Shown: positions 14,299-22,520 of the stretch, piece by piece | Numbering within the stretch: position 1 is the stretch's first letter | Layout of the letters: each line of letters starts with the position of its first letter | Source: Planctomycetia bacterium | GTDB taxonomy: Bacteria; Planctomycetota; Planctomycetia; Gemmatales; Gemmataceae | Length of the DNA stretch: 36,054 nucleotides | Direction: 5' to 3' | Assembly: GCA_005799265.1 (NCBI GenBank) | Contig: SYHD01000004.1 | Location: 1-36,054, forward strand | Translations under genes and position numbers: made by a program | The notes under the pieces: generated by a model | The model's database searches: none | Seen by the model: the letters and a program-made list of their open reading frames with translations, nothing else | What the model was told of the DNA's origin: nothing

Positions 14299-14356
14299 AA
14301 GCCGCGGGGTGAGGTACTCCGAACCCCGCGGGTTCGGAGTACCTCACCCGCGGGCT
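14299..14356. repeat. 28-bp hairpin between yeaH and spoVR
   Basis: The arms (core GTGAGGTACTCCGAACCC and its complement) are about 28 bases each with two or three mismatches around a CG centre. A T run follows on the plus strand (14355 onward). On the coding minus strand it lies just upstream of the spoVR start and just after the yeaH stop, so it is an intra-operon stem rather than an operon terminator. It encodes a spurious in-frame extension of SpoVR. Confidence 0.75.
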
Positions 14357-14361
14357 TTTTT

Positions 14362-15474
14362 TTATTTGCCGGTGCCCAGGAATTCCTTGATCGATCCCAA
14401 AATCGCCTCGCGGTCCGGTATCCTGCTCGCGACCACGTTGTCCTTCTTTTCCAGCAGCTCTGTGATGTATTCGTAGAACTCGCCGCTGCCATACGGGCTC
14501 TCGACCTGGCCGTAGCCGAACAGGTTCAGCTTTGGCAGCAGCGTGTCCTGCAGGAACTTGATGCAGTGCGGGCTGTCGTCGCCCCAGTTGTCGCCGTCGG
14601 AGAAGTGGAAGGCGTAGACGTTGAACTCCGAGGGAGCATAGCGATTGTCGATAATCTTGTTCGCCAGCTCATACGCGGTGCTGATCTTGGTGCCGCCTGA
14701 TTCGCGCGTGTGATAGAAGGTGTGCTCATCCACCTCTTTGGCCTCGGCGTCGTGGATGATGTAGACGTTTTCGACGCCCTTGTAGTGCTTCTTGATCCAG
14801 GTGTCGATCCAGAAGGCCTCGATGCGGACGATCTCCTTCTGCTCGTCGGTCATGGAGCCGGACACGTCCATCATGTAGAGGATGCAGGCGACCGCGTCGG
14901 GCTTCGGCACTTCCCGCCAGGAGCGATATTGTTTGTCTTCGCGAATCGGCACGACGATCGGGTCGGCGGGGTTGTAGGTGCCGGACGCGATATGCCGTTT
15001 CATGGCGCGCTTGTAAGTGCGTTTGAAATGGCGCAGCGATTCGGGGCCGGTCTGGCGGATGCCGGTGTACTTGTCCTTGGTGGTGATGATGTTCTTCTTG
15101 CCCTTGGGCTCGATGCGAGGCAGCGCCAGCTCTTCGCCGAGGATCTCGGCGAGTTCTTCGAGGGAGAGATCGACCTCCAAAATATGGCCGCCGGGTTGAT
15201 CGCCGGCGCCGCCTTCGCCTTCCTCCTGAGGCGCGGTCAACGGCTGGCCGGGCTCGCCGTCGCCTTGCCCGACGCCGCCGGAGCCTTTTTGGCCGTAGCG
15301 AAACTGAGGCAGCTCGATCGAGGGGACCGGGATGCTGACAAAGTCGCGGCCTTTTTTGCCGATCATTTCGCCGCGCGAGATGTACTTGCCAAGGTTGGAT
15401 TTAACCTTGCCGCGCACGATCTTGCGGAAGCGTTGATGATCGCGGTCGATTTTTTGGCCCACGGTAACACCCAA
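14362..15474 (-). CDS. yeaH: YeaH/DUF444 family protein with VWA-like domain
   Basis: This 370-residue protein is a DUF444 protein, a cytoplasmic partner of PrkA in the stress operon. The basic N-terminus ([19 protein letters not shown]) leads to a glycine-rich linker (about 61-96). A von Willebrand A-like fold then begins at [12 protein letters not shown], with the metal-binding DxSxS at residues 203-207, followed by [14 protein letters not shown] and [11 protein letters not shown]. The start is uncertain: the frame opens with TTG at 15474, and GTG at 15462 is an alternative that loses four residues. Neither has a strong ribosome site. The length agrees with family members once the linker is allowed for. 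It lies 91 bases after the 99-residue gene and 74 bases before spoVR. Confidence 0.92.
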   Translation of the reverse strand: MGVTVGQKIDRDHQRFRKIVRGKVKSNLGKYISRGEMIGKKGRDFVSIPVPSIELPQFRYGQKGSGGVGQGDGEPGQPLTAPQEEGEGGAGDQPGGHILEVDLSLEELAEILGEELALPRIEPKGKKNIITTKDKYTGIRQTGPESLRHFKRTYKRAMKRHIASGTYNPADPIVVPIREDKQYRSWREVPKPDAVACILYMMDVSGSMTDEQKEIVRIEAFWIDTWIKKHYKGVENVYIIHDAEAKEVDEHTFYHTRESGGTKISTAYELANKIIDNRYAPSEFNVYAFHFSDGDNWGDDSPHCIKFLQDTLLPKLNLFGYGQVESPYGSGEFYEYITELLEKKDNVVASRIPDREAILGSIKEFLGTGK

Positions 15475-15565
15475 CCTGAGATGTTGCTGCTATTGATCGC
15501 TGCAAGCAGCAACAGCCTAATCCCCTGTTCAATTCCGACACCGTTCGACAACCTCCCCTTTGGGC

Positions 15566-15865
15566 TTACTCTGACTTCCCATTGGCTTCGCAGACAACCG
15601 CGTTCCTGATCTTGTTCAGCAATCCTTGCAATTCCGGAACATCCCTGTTTTTCGAGTATTCACGGAGTGGCAACACGTCGACGAGAGGAAGCGAGAAGGC
15701 CCTGCAAAAATAAGGCAACACCGGAACGATGAAGTCCGCTGCGAACCCCAAGCGTTGTTGCACCTGCTTGACCATTTGATTCAGGCCAGCACCATGCAAC
15801 GCCAGATCACGCAATTCGGCAAGAACTTCCTTGTCAAGCAATTCCGGCATAACCACGGCTGCCAT
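15566..15865 (-). CDS. Small hypothetical protein, possible immunity partner of the preceding gene
   Basis: This 99-residue soluble protein belongs to no family I can name. It begins 10 bases after the stop of the toxin-domain-like gene, with AAGG placed about 6 bases before its ATG, so the pair is translated together. The sequence is helical (DKEVLAELRDLALHGAGLNQMVKQVQQ) with a hydrophobic middle (FIVPVLPYFCRAFSLPLVDVLPL) and an ending PELQGLLNKI. That size, position and general pattern are those of immunity proteins that follow polymorphic toxin domains. The inference rests mainly on context. It lies within the prkA-yeaH-spoVR operon, 91 bases upstream of yeaH. Confidence 0.65.
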   Translation of the reverse strand: MAAVVMPELLDKEVLAELRDLALHGAGLNQMVKQVQQRLGFAADFIVPVLPYFCRAFSLPLVDVLPLREYSKNRDVPELQGLLNKIRNAVVCEANGKSE

Positions 15866-15875
15866 ACTTCACCTT

Positions 15876-16265
15876 CTATTTCTCGATCATCACATCAAGC
15901 TTCCGAAAACTCCCTGGCGAACCTTCCTGGGCGACGACGCGAGCCTTTGAGAATCCAAATTTCTTAGCGCGTGTCACCGTCCACGCAAATTGAACCGAAT
16001 CTTCCAGCGGCATTCCTTGGGCCGTCAGCTGGTTTACTTTGTCTATGTTGATGCTGGGGTCGTCTCCTTTGGTCCAGGCGCCGAGGATCGCTTTCGCATC
16101 GTCGCCGAAGGCAATCATCATCCGACGAAACAATTCGGTTCCCCGTATCGGCGAATCCTTGGCTGCCTGGATGGCGAACGTCAGGACGCCTTGATCATTC
16201 AACTCCGCATAGACCGCCGCCTTCTGGCTTGGATGGTTGTAGGCGAAAACCATGAGCGGCGTCAT
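15876..16265 (-). CDS. Stand-alone domain resembling a polymorphic-toxin C-terminal domain
   Basis: This 129-residue soluble protein has two parts. The first half is a short beta-rich segment (KAAVYAELNDQGVLTFAIQA). The second half carries GTELFRRMMIAFGDDAKAILGAWTKG, then KVNQLTAQGMPLEDSVQFAWT and AKKFGF. The pattern G..LF...M..FG....I.G.W..G, N...G..LE.....T, A...GF is one I associate with C-terminal domains of RHS-like and other polymorphic secreted toxins. Here it has no delivery module or signal. The ATG at 16265 has GAGGGA 7 bases upstream and overlaps the stop of the membrane-protein gene (ATGA). A longer in-frame start at 16295 would lie inside that gene. An antitoxin-like small gene follows. 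Confidence 0.65.
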   Translation of the reverse strand: MTPLMVFAYNHPSQKAAVYAELNDQGVLTFAIQAAKDSPIRGTELFRRMMIAFGDDAKAILGAWTKGDDPSINIDKVNQLTAQGMPLEDSVQFAWTVTRAKKFGFSKARVVAQEGSPGSFRKLDVMIEK

Positions 16266-16582
16266 TTTGTTCCCTCGTTGCCGCCGGCCCTCCACCGTTC
16301 GATGGCCTTTTCAATCAGCATGAGCACCATGTAGCCAAAGAACCCCAGATGCACCACCCCGAGTATCCCGCCCAGAACGAAGTACGGCACCAAGATTTCC
16401 CATCCGCGCGACGTATGGAAGGCGAAAAATATCGGGCGAAAGAACACGATCCCAGCTGCGGTCGCGAGAATGCCGACACTCGCCCACCCGAGTTGGGGAT
16501 ACCGCCACGCCGCCACGATTGCGGTGAGCGACGTCGGCCCCAACACACATGCCAACAGGGCGATCTCTTTGAGATTGAGCAT
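16262..16582 (-). CDS. Small integral membrane protein (hypothetical)
   Basis: This 106-residue protein has three predicted membrane helices: about 6-26 (IALLACVLGPTSLTAIVAAW), 32-54 (WASVGILATAAGIVFFRPIFFAF) and 64-92 (LVPYFVLGGILGVVHLGFFGYMVLML). It ends in a basic tail (KAIERWRAGGNEGTK). The ATG at 16582 follows AGGAG with good spacing. It lies 34 bases after prkA and overlaps the next gene by 4 bases (ATGA), so it belongs to the same transcript. I do not recognise a family. Its position before a toxin-like domain and a candidate immunity gene may mean a role with that pair, but it could as well be an unrelated operon member. Confidence 0.75.
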   Translation of the reverse strand: MLNLKEIALLACVLGPTSLTAIVAAWRYPQLGWASVGILATAAGIVFFRPIFFAFHTSRGWEILVPYFVLGGILGVVHLGFFGYMVLMLIEKAIERWRAGGNEGTK

Positions 16583-16616
16583 TCCTTGCTCCTGCTACGC
16601 CGCAAGCGGCAATTCA

Positions 16617-18665
16617 TTACTTCTTCGTCTGCCCCCGCGCAAAGATGCTCGCCACGAAGTTCAGCACATCCGTCGCGCTCGACTCATTGTACCCGTAGTA
16701 CTTGATCAGACGCGACTTGACGACGTCGATCTTCTCCTGCGTCGCCTTGTCGACGACGTTCGACACCAGGCTCGTCAGCTTGATCGAATCCTTCTGGTCC
16801 TCGAACAGCTTCAGCTCCAGCGCCTTCATCAATCGCTCGTTCGTCTTGTAATCAAAGCGTTTGCCGTCGATGGCCAGGGCGCCGATGTAGTTCATGATCT
16901 CGCGGCGGAAGTCGTCCTTGCGGCTCTCCGGGATGTCAATTTTTTCCTCGATCGAGCGCATCAGGCGTTCATCCGGTTCGTCATAGCCGCCCGTAAAGCG
17001 ATTGCGGACCTTCTCGCGCTGGGTGTACGCCTTGACGTTGTCGATGTAGTTGGAGCACAGGCGTTGCAAGGCGTCCTCGTCGGCGGCGATGGCGCGCTGG
17101 ACTTCGTTTTTCACGATGTCCTCGTATTCCTGGCGGACCACGCCCAGCAGCTCCTTGAAGTGCTGGAGCTGGTCCTGGTTGGTGATGAGCGAGTGATGTC
17201 GCAGGCCCGTTTCCAGCTCGTGCATGACCATGAACGGGTTGATGTTGTCCTCCTCCGGATGCGCGACGAGCGCATTGGAGATCTTGTCCTGGATGTAGCG
17301 TGGACTGATGCCGTGCATGCCCTCGCTCTGGGCCTCGCGTTTCAGCTCGATGATGTTATCCTCGGTGAAGCCGGGCAGCGTCTTGCCGTTGTAGAGCTTC
17401 ATCTTTTGCAACAAAGTCAGATTGGCGTGCTTGGGTTGTTCCAGGCGCGTCAAGACGGCCCACATGGCAGCGATCTCGATCGTGTGCGGGGCGATGTGTT
17501 TGCCGCGGACTTTTTCCTGGTTGAACGACTTCTCGTAGATCTTGACTTCGTCGCTCAGTCGGGTCACGTAAGGCACGTCGATCTTGACGGTGCGGTCGCG
17601 CAACGCTTCCATGAATTCGTTGTTCTGCAAACGGCGATATTCCGGCTCGTTGGTGTGCGCGAGAATGACCTCGTCGATATCGCACTGGGCGAATTTCTTC
17701 GGCTTGATCTTGTGCTCTTGCGACGCGCCGAGCAGATCGTAGAGGAACGCGACGTCGAGCTTCAGGACTTCGATGAACTCCACGAGACCGCGGTTGGCGA
17801 TATTCAATTCGCCGTCGAAGTTGAAGGCGCGCGGATCGCTCTCAGAGCCGAACTCGGCGATCTTGCGATAGTTGATATCGCCGGTGAGCTCGGTCGAGTC
17901 CTGGTTCTTTTCGTCCTTGGGCTGGAACGTGCCGATGCCGATGCGGTCCTGCTCGGAGAGCGTGAGGCGATAGACCTTGACCTCGTTGGCGAGCATCTGC
18001 GAGATGTCGCCGTGATAGTGCAAAAGCCGCTCGTTGAACATGAATCGGCTATAGGGGGACAGTTCTCCCTTGATCTGGATCGGGTAGCTCGCTTTCGCCT
18101 TGAGGCCGTCGTTGAGCCGAGCGATGATGCTCGGGCGCATATCCGGCGGGATGAGCTGGAGCGGATCGCCGTGCATCGGGTCCTTGAGCCAGGTTCCCTC
18201 GGGGCCTTTCCACTTGAAGGAGAAGAGCATGCCGTTGTCGGTGCGCGAATATTCTTCGAGCCCGCGTTTGAGCAGGCGGGCGATCGTGCTCTTCGACGAA
18301 CCGACCGGGCCGTGCAACAGCAGCACGCGCCGTTCGGTGCCGTACTCGTGGGCCGCCGACTTGAAGGCGTTCACCAGCTGCACGAGAATACGGTCCAGCC
18401 CGTAGACGGCGTCGTCGTGCTTGTAGCCGAACTCGGTGAAGAACTTGTAGCGCAAGCTCTTCTCCTTGCTCTCGAAGCGTTCCTCGACGCCGTGCGAGAG
18501 GATCATGTCGTAGAGCCGCTGGTAGGCGGTGCGCGTGACCTCGGGGTGTTCGCGCACGATGTCCAGGTACTCCTCGAAGCTCCCCTCCCAGTGCACCTTG
18601 CGGTAGTCATTGAGATTGAGATGATCGCGGATGATGTTCAGAATGTCTTGTCCTGTCGTGGGCAT
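16617..18665 (-). CDS. prkA: PrkA-type serine protein kinase (YeaG)
   Basis: This 682-residue cytoplasmic protein is of the PrkA/YeaG family: an AAA+-type domain followed by a kinase-like C-terminal domain. It is linked to sporulation in Bacillus and to starvation responses in enterobacteria. The Walker A loop GPVGSSKST is at residues 119-127, preceded by the N-terminal PrkA region ([31 protein letters not shown]). The segment LEFxx-like [38 protein letters not shown] with [13 protein letters not shown] is the conserved ATPase core. The length compares with about 640 in E. coli YeaG. GGAGG stands 8 bases before the ATG. It heads the operon; an extended -10 promoter lies about 260 bases upstream. 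Confidence 0.95.
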   Translation of the reverse strand: MPTTGQDILNIIRDHLNLNDYRKVHWEGSFEEYLDIVREHPEVTRTAYQRLYDMILSHGVEERFESKEKSLRYKFFTEFGYKHDDAVYGLDRILVQLVNAFKSAAHEYGTERRVLLLHGPVGSSKSTIARLLKRGLEEYSRTDNGMLFSFKWKGPEGTWLKDPMHGDPLQLIPPDMRPSIIARLNDGLKAKASYPIQIKGELSPYSRFMFNERLLHYHGDISQMLANEVKVYRLTLSEQDRIGIGTFQPKDEKNQDSTELTGDINYRKIAEFGSESDPRAFNFDGELNIANRGLVEFIEVLKLDVAFLYDLLGASQEHKIKPKKFAQCDIDEVILAHTNEPEYRRLQNNEFMEALRDRTVKIDVPYVTRLSDEVKIYEKSFNQEKVRGKHIAPHTIEIAAMWAVLTRLEQPKHANLTLLQKMKLYNGKTLPGFTEDNIIELKREAQSEGMHGISPRYIQDKISNALVAHPEEDNINPFMVMHELETGLRHHSLITNQDQLQHFKELLGVVRQEYEDIVKNEVQRAIAADEDALQRLCSNYIDNVKAYTQREKVRNRFTGGYDEPDERLMRSIEEKIDIPESRKDDFRREIMNYIGALAIDGKRFDYKTNERLMKALELKLFEDQKDSIKLTSLVSNVVDKATQEKIDVVKSRLIKYYGYNESSATDVLNFVASIFARGQTKK

Positions 18666-19195
18666 GGCGTAAACCTCCCCTGGTTACGATGCCTTCAAGC
18701 ATCGGTTGCTGGCATTTTGCCGGTTGTGATGACAAAGAACGAAAGAGGTAAGGTGAGAGTTCCGGCTAGGTATTGCGGACCCGTGCGGAAGGCGCTGGCG
18801 AGCTGCATCGGCCGTGATGCGTCAAAAAGAAGGTGATATTGCAGTTACATAATTGGGACGGCACACGGCGAAGCATCGAGTCGGTTCGCAAAGGCATCCA
18901 CCAACGCCAGCGGATCCGACCGTCAATCCATTATACCACAGATCCGCGCTGTCCAATCTGTTTTGCCCCGGCTGCCTTTCAATTATCAGGAGCATCCTGG
19001 CTCGCAGGAGGTTCGCGGGCACGCTTGCAGCGAACTGCGAGCGCTGGACCTTCTCTCAGCGAAACGATTCAGCACGCGGATAATTGCGCGAAAGCAGCGA
19101 CTTTTTTGCGCCTGTCACGGCGCGGAAATCCACCAGATAGCAGCATCGCGAAAAGAAGGGGGGGTTGTCAAGATCGGTTTTCCAGTTCCGACCGC
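18666..19195. other. Intergenic region upstream of prkA
   Basis: No gene is supported in these 530 bases between prkA and the DUF1501 gene; short open frames have poor composition and no ribosome site. Besides the promoter at 18930-18956, the leader contains a small stem GATGC-CTTCAA-GCATC (18687-18702) just upstream of the prkA ribosome site. Nothing else clear was seen. Confidence 0.55.
18930..18956 (-). promoter_or_regulatory. Sigma70-type extended -10 promoter for the prkA operon
   Basis: On the minus strand TGGTATAAT (18930-18938) is a perfect -10 with the TG extension. TTGGAC (18951-18956) lies 15 bases upstream of the hexamer, a short spacer. Transcription would start near 18923 and leave a leader of about 258 bases before prkA, long enough for post-transcriptional control. 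Confidence 0.55.
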
Positions 19196-20566
19196 TCATG
19201 ACAGTTGCCGAATCGGCGTCCCGTCGTGCAAGATCGGGATCGGCCGTCCCGTCGTGTCGGTGAAGGTGTGATGCGGATCGATGCCGAGGTGGCGGTAGAT
19301 CGTCGCCAGTACGTCGTTCGGTGTCACTGGCGTTTCGGCCACATAGGCGCCGCGCGCGTCGGTCGCGCCGATCACCTGGCCCATGCGCAGACCGCCGCCG
19401 GAGATCAACGCCGAATAGGCGTCCGGCCAATGGTCGCGGCCAATTGAGTTGTCCGGCGGGCCGGTGCGAATCCGGGGCGTGCGGCCGAACTCCGTGGCGA
19501 TCACGATCAGGATCTTGCGGTCGAGGCCGCGCGTGTAGATGTCTTCGATCAGGGCGGCGACGCATTGATCGTAGTAAGGGAAACGCGTCGTCATGTAGGC
19601 GCCGAAATGACCGGGACGCATGGCATTGCCGGGGTGGTCGTCCCAGTTGGTGAATTCGGGGCCGTTCTGAGGCACGTTGAGGATGACGCTGACGACGGCC
19701 GTGCCCGCCTCCGCAAGGCGGCGCGCGAGCAGGCACGATTGGCCCCAGAGGTTGCGGCCATAGCGATCGCGCAAGGCCGTGGGTTCACGGCCGATGTCGA
19801 AGGCGCGGGCGACGGCGGGGCTGGTCAGCACCTCGAACGCTTGCTGCTGAAATTGATCGAGCGTGTTGTGCGCCTCGTGTCGGGCGCGTTCAGTGCGGAG
19901 AGCGTCGAGCTGCTGCAAGAGTTGGCGGCGATTTTCGAGATCGCGCACCGATTGGCCGCGCAGGGAGAACTGCGGCACGCTGTAGACAGGTCCGGACGGA
20001 TCGCCGGACGCCATCGCCTGATGCGCCGAGCCGAGGTACGTGGGACGGGTCATCTGAAATGGATAAGGGGCCGCCACATATTGCGGCAAGGCGGCGCGAT
20101 GGGGGCCGCGCACCCGGCTGGCGATCATGCCGAAATCGGGATGCTCGCTACGCGCCGTCGAGGTCGGATCGGGGACGCTCGGCTCCTTGCCGGTGAGGAC
20201 CGCGATCGAGCCGTCGTTGTGAATGTTGATCTTGTGCGTCAGCGAGCGAATCAATGTGAACTTGTTTGCAATGCGCGCGTGCAGCGGCAAATGCTCGCAG
20301 ATCGCCATGCCGGGGACGCGCGTCGGGATCGGGGCGAAGACACTGCGCATCTGTTCGGGGCCGTCGGGTTTGATGTCGTAGGTTTCCAGGTGGCTGGCGC
20401 CGCCCAAGCAGTAGAGCATGATGACGGCGGTGTCGGGCGCTCCGGTGCCCCCTCGCCCCTTATGAGTGAGGGGTCGGGGGCTCTGTCCTGCGAGCACGTC
20501 GGCCAAGCCGAGGCCGCCCAGAGCCATACCGCCGATGCGCAAGAACTCGCGACGAGGGATCGACAT
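19196..20566 (-). CDS. DUF1501 family, Tat-exported (second copy)
   Basis: This 456-residue exported protein has a twin-arginine signal MSIPRREFLRIGGMALGGLGLADVLAG. DUF1501 features are AVIMLYCLGGASHLETYDIKPDGPEQMRS, the NWDDHPGN stretch, VIATEFGRTPRIRTGP, GRDHWPDAYSALISGGGLRMGQVIGATDARG and the end of the fold ATIYRHLGIDP. It belongs to a different subgroup from the copy at 3989. A peptide QSPRPLTHKGRGGTGAP just after the signal is encoded by an inserted palindrome (20447-20481). Immediately upstream of the ATG the coding strand reads AACCTCCT, not a Shine-Dalgarno, so initiation may not rely on one. No DUF1549/DUF1553 partner lies next to it. Confidence 0.9.
   Translation of the reverse strand: MSIPRREFLRIGGMALGGLGLADVLAGQSPRPLTHKGRGGTGAPDTAVIMLYCLGGASHLETYDIKPDGPEQMRSVFAPIPTRVPGMAICEHLPLHARIANKFTLIRSLTHKINIHNDGSIAVLTGKEPSVPDPTSTARSEHPDFGMIASRVRGPHRAALPQYVAAPYPFQMTRPTYLGSAHQAMASGDPSGPVYSVPQFSLRGQSVRDLENRRQLLQQLDALRTERARHEAHNTLDQFQQQAFEVLTSPAVARAFDIGREPTALRDRYGRNLWGQSCLLARRLAEAGTAVVSVILNVPQNGPEFTNWDDHPGNAMRPGHFGAYMTTRFPYYDQCVAALIEDIYTRGLDRKILIVIATEFGRTPRIRTGPPDNSIGRDHWPDAYSALISGGGLRMGQVIGATDARGAYVAETPVTPNDVLATIYRHLGIDPHHTFTDTTGRPIPILHDGTPIRQLS
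20447..20481. repeat. C-rich/G-rich palindrome inserted in frame in DUF1501
   Basis: CCCCCTCGCCCCT pairs imperfectly with AGGGGTCGGGGG across TATGAGTG. It is read in frame on the minus strand as PRPLTHKGRGG, at the junction between the Tat signal and the mature protein, where an insertion is least harmful. It belongs to the same family as 10341-10380. Confidence 0.7.
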
Positions 20567-21048
20567 AGGAGGTTTTCCGTATCGATGAACGGACGAAGCG
20601 AACAGAAGAATTCTATCATGGACCGACGCGCGGCAACAAGAACTTTCTCTCGTTCTTGAAGAAACGACCAGCGGCTTGACAGCCTCTCAGTTCAAATCCG
20701 TTCAGATATTGTCGCCAATCTCCTTTTTGTCTTGCCTGTGGCGCTGCCTGCACGGTAGTTTGTTGGCATTCGGTAGACGGATCGGTAGCTCTTCGACGGC
20801 GGCTTCAAGGTCGTGCAATCGAGCGTGTGTGTAGATCTATGATGTCGGAGTGGCGGGCCAGCTCTTGAGCGATCTTAGGGTGCGCTCCGCTCCAAGACAA
20901 CTGACTGAGTAGCTATGCCGGAGAGCGTGGAAGTCAGCCCCAAACCTATCCTCGTCTCGGCTCGAGATGCCAGCCGATTCGTCTTCGGCGGCGCCGGCGC
21001 TTGAAGAAATCTTCAAGACGACTGCAGCATTGGAATAAAGGAAAACAG
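20567..21048. other. Divergent intergenic region
   Basis: These 482 bases lie between the divergent DUF1501 and Gfo/Idh-like genes. The only features I support are the leftward extended -10 (20610-20618) and the rightward AAGGA just before 21049. The middle part, about 20660-20990, shows no convincing gene, repeat or RNA. Confidence 0.5.
20610..20618 (-). promoter_or_regulatory. Extended -10 promoter element for the DUF1501 gene at 19196
   Basis: The minus strand reads TGATAGAAT, placing the transcription start near 20603 and a leader of about 37 bases. No good -35 is seen. Confidence 0.4.
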
Positions 21049-22308
21049 ATGCTCTCTAGACGCACTTTCGTCAGCGCCGTCGGCGCAACCACGCTCGCAA
21101 CTTCCATGGGACATGCCCAGCCGCCTGCGCGCCGACGCCTCGCCGTCGTCACCACGGAGTGGCGCGATCGTTCGCACGCCTGGCATATGGCCGAGCGTTT
21201 TCTGCACGGCTATCCGGTTGATGGCCGCTGGCATCGGCCGGCCTTCGATGTTGTCTCCGCGTATGTCGATCAGACGCCCAAGAACGATCTGAGCCGGGCG
21301 CGCGCCAAGGAGTTCGGCTTCACGATTCACAAAACCATCGCCGAGGCCCTGCGCTGCGGCGGCGCTCGGCTCGATGTAGACGCCGTCCTCATCATCGGCG
21401 AGCATGGCAATTATCCCGTCAACAAGCTCGGACAGAAAGAGTACCCGCGCTACGAATTTTTTCGCCAAGTCGTGGACGTGTTTCGCAAGGATGGCCGCGT
21501 CGCGCCGGTATTCAATGACAAGCATCTGTCGTGGCGTTGGGAGTGGGCCCGCGAGATGGTCGACACGGCTCGGAAGATGGACTTCGGCTTTCTGGCCGGT
21601 TCGTCGTTGCCGGTGACGTGGCGGATGCCGTCGCTTGATTTGCCGCACGGGGCCGAGGTGGATGAAATGATGTGCGTCGCCTTCGGGCGCGTGGACAGCT
21701 ACGACTTTCACGCCCTCGAAGTCATCCAGTGCATGGCCGAGCGACGGCGCGGCGGCGAACGCGGCGTCGCCAACATGCAGGCGCTGCGCGGCGATGCGGT
21801 ATGGAACGCGTTGCAGGCCGGCTCGTGGCGTGCGGGGGGCTGGGACCCGGCGTTGTTCCAGGCGTGCTTGTGTCGCAGCCAGACGCTGGCTCAAGCGCCG
21901 ACGCTCAGCCATCGCTTCCCGACGCCGCAGCAGATACGCGCATGGGTGGCCGATCCGGTTGCGTATCGCTTCGAGTACGTCGATGGCGCGAAGGCGACGA
22001 TGCTGCTGCTGAACGGCCTGGTCAGCGACTTCACGTTCGCGGCTCGCATCCGCAATCAGATGGAGCCGCTCTCGACGTTGTTCTACCTGCCGCCGGTGCC
22101 GAACGTGACCTATTCGGCCGCGATGATGTCGAAGGCGGAGGAGCTATTCACGACGGGCAAGGCGCCTTACCCGATTGAACGAACGCTACTGACGACGGGC
22201 CTGGTCGCCGCGGGAATGCAAGCGCTCGCCGCCGGCAAACGCATTGACACGCCGCACCTGGCGATCCGTTACGAAGTGGGGCGTGAATCAACGTTCTCGC
22301 AACGATGA
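21049..22308 (+). CDS. Tat-exported Gfo/Idh/MocA-like protein (hypothetical)
   Basis: This 419-residue protein begins with a twin-arginine signal, LSRRTFVSAVGATTLATSMGHAQ. After it comes an alpha/beta region (RLAVVTTEWRDRSHAWHMAERFL, FTIHKTIAEALRCGGARLDVDAVLIIGEHGNYP) that runs like the N-terminal half of Gfo/Idh oxidoreductases but lacks a clear GxGxxG dinucleotide loop. The second half, with EVDEMMCVAFGRVDSYDFHALEVIQCMAERRRGGE, resembles the substrate-domain helix of that family. I take it as a divergent exported relative of unknown activity. ATG 21049 has AAGGA 7 bases upstream and leads straight into the signal; a frame extension to 21001 adds a basic, implausible leader. It is divergent from DUF1501 and upstream of the PQQ-propeller gene. 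Confidence 0.75.
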   Translation: MLSRRTFVSAVGATTLATSMGHAQPPARRRLAVVTTEWRDRSHAWHMAERFLHGYPVDGRWHRPAFDVVSAYVDQTPKNDLSRARAKEFGFTIHKTIAEALRCGGARLDVDAVLIIGEHGNYPVNKLGQKEYPRYEFFRQVVDVFRKDGRVAPVFNDKHLSWRWEWAREMVDTARKMDFGFLAGSSLPVTWRMPSLDLPHGAEVDEMMCVAFGRVDSYDFHALEVIQCMAERRRGGERGVANMQALRGDAVWNALQAGSWRAGGWDPALFQACLCRSQTLAQAPTLSHRFPTPQQIRAWVADPVAYRFEYVDGAKATMLLLNGLVSDFTFAARIRNQMEPLSTLFYLPPVPNVTYSAAMMSKAEELFTTGKAPYPIERTLLTTGLVAAGMQALAAGKRIDTPHLAIRYEVGRESTFSQR

Positions 22309-22520
22309 AGGAAAGTGCCGTCAGGTCCTGGGAAGCGTTAGCGAGGGAGACGCTGAGAGGCAAGAAACAATGGCAGATGGCTCCGCCTGACGCGCCAATA
22401 CCGGCACGCACACCGCGCGCCAATTTGTCAAAGTCGTCGCTGGCTTCGCGGCTCATTCTTCGTTATGATTGCGTGAAGAATTGATTCGGTCACTCGCCCC
22501 AAGCACGGAGCCAGCTTCCC

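Noticed and set aside
12161..14476. Open frame of about 771 codons on the plus strand opposite spoVR
   Set aside because: It is the antisense shadow of a well-supported SpoVR-intein gene in GC-rich DNA; it has no ribosome site or recognisable domain.
16470..18836. Open frame of about 788 codons on the plus strand opposite prkA
   Set aside because: Its low-complexity [13 protein letters not shown] composition is the mirror of PrkA codons; prkA is certain from its family motifs.
18666..19195. Small genes or an RNA gene upstream of prkA
   Set aside because: Short frames lack ribosome sites and coding bias; no tRNA-like or riboswitch-like structure could be supported by eye.
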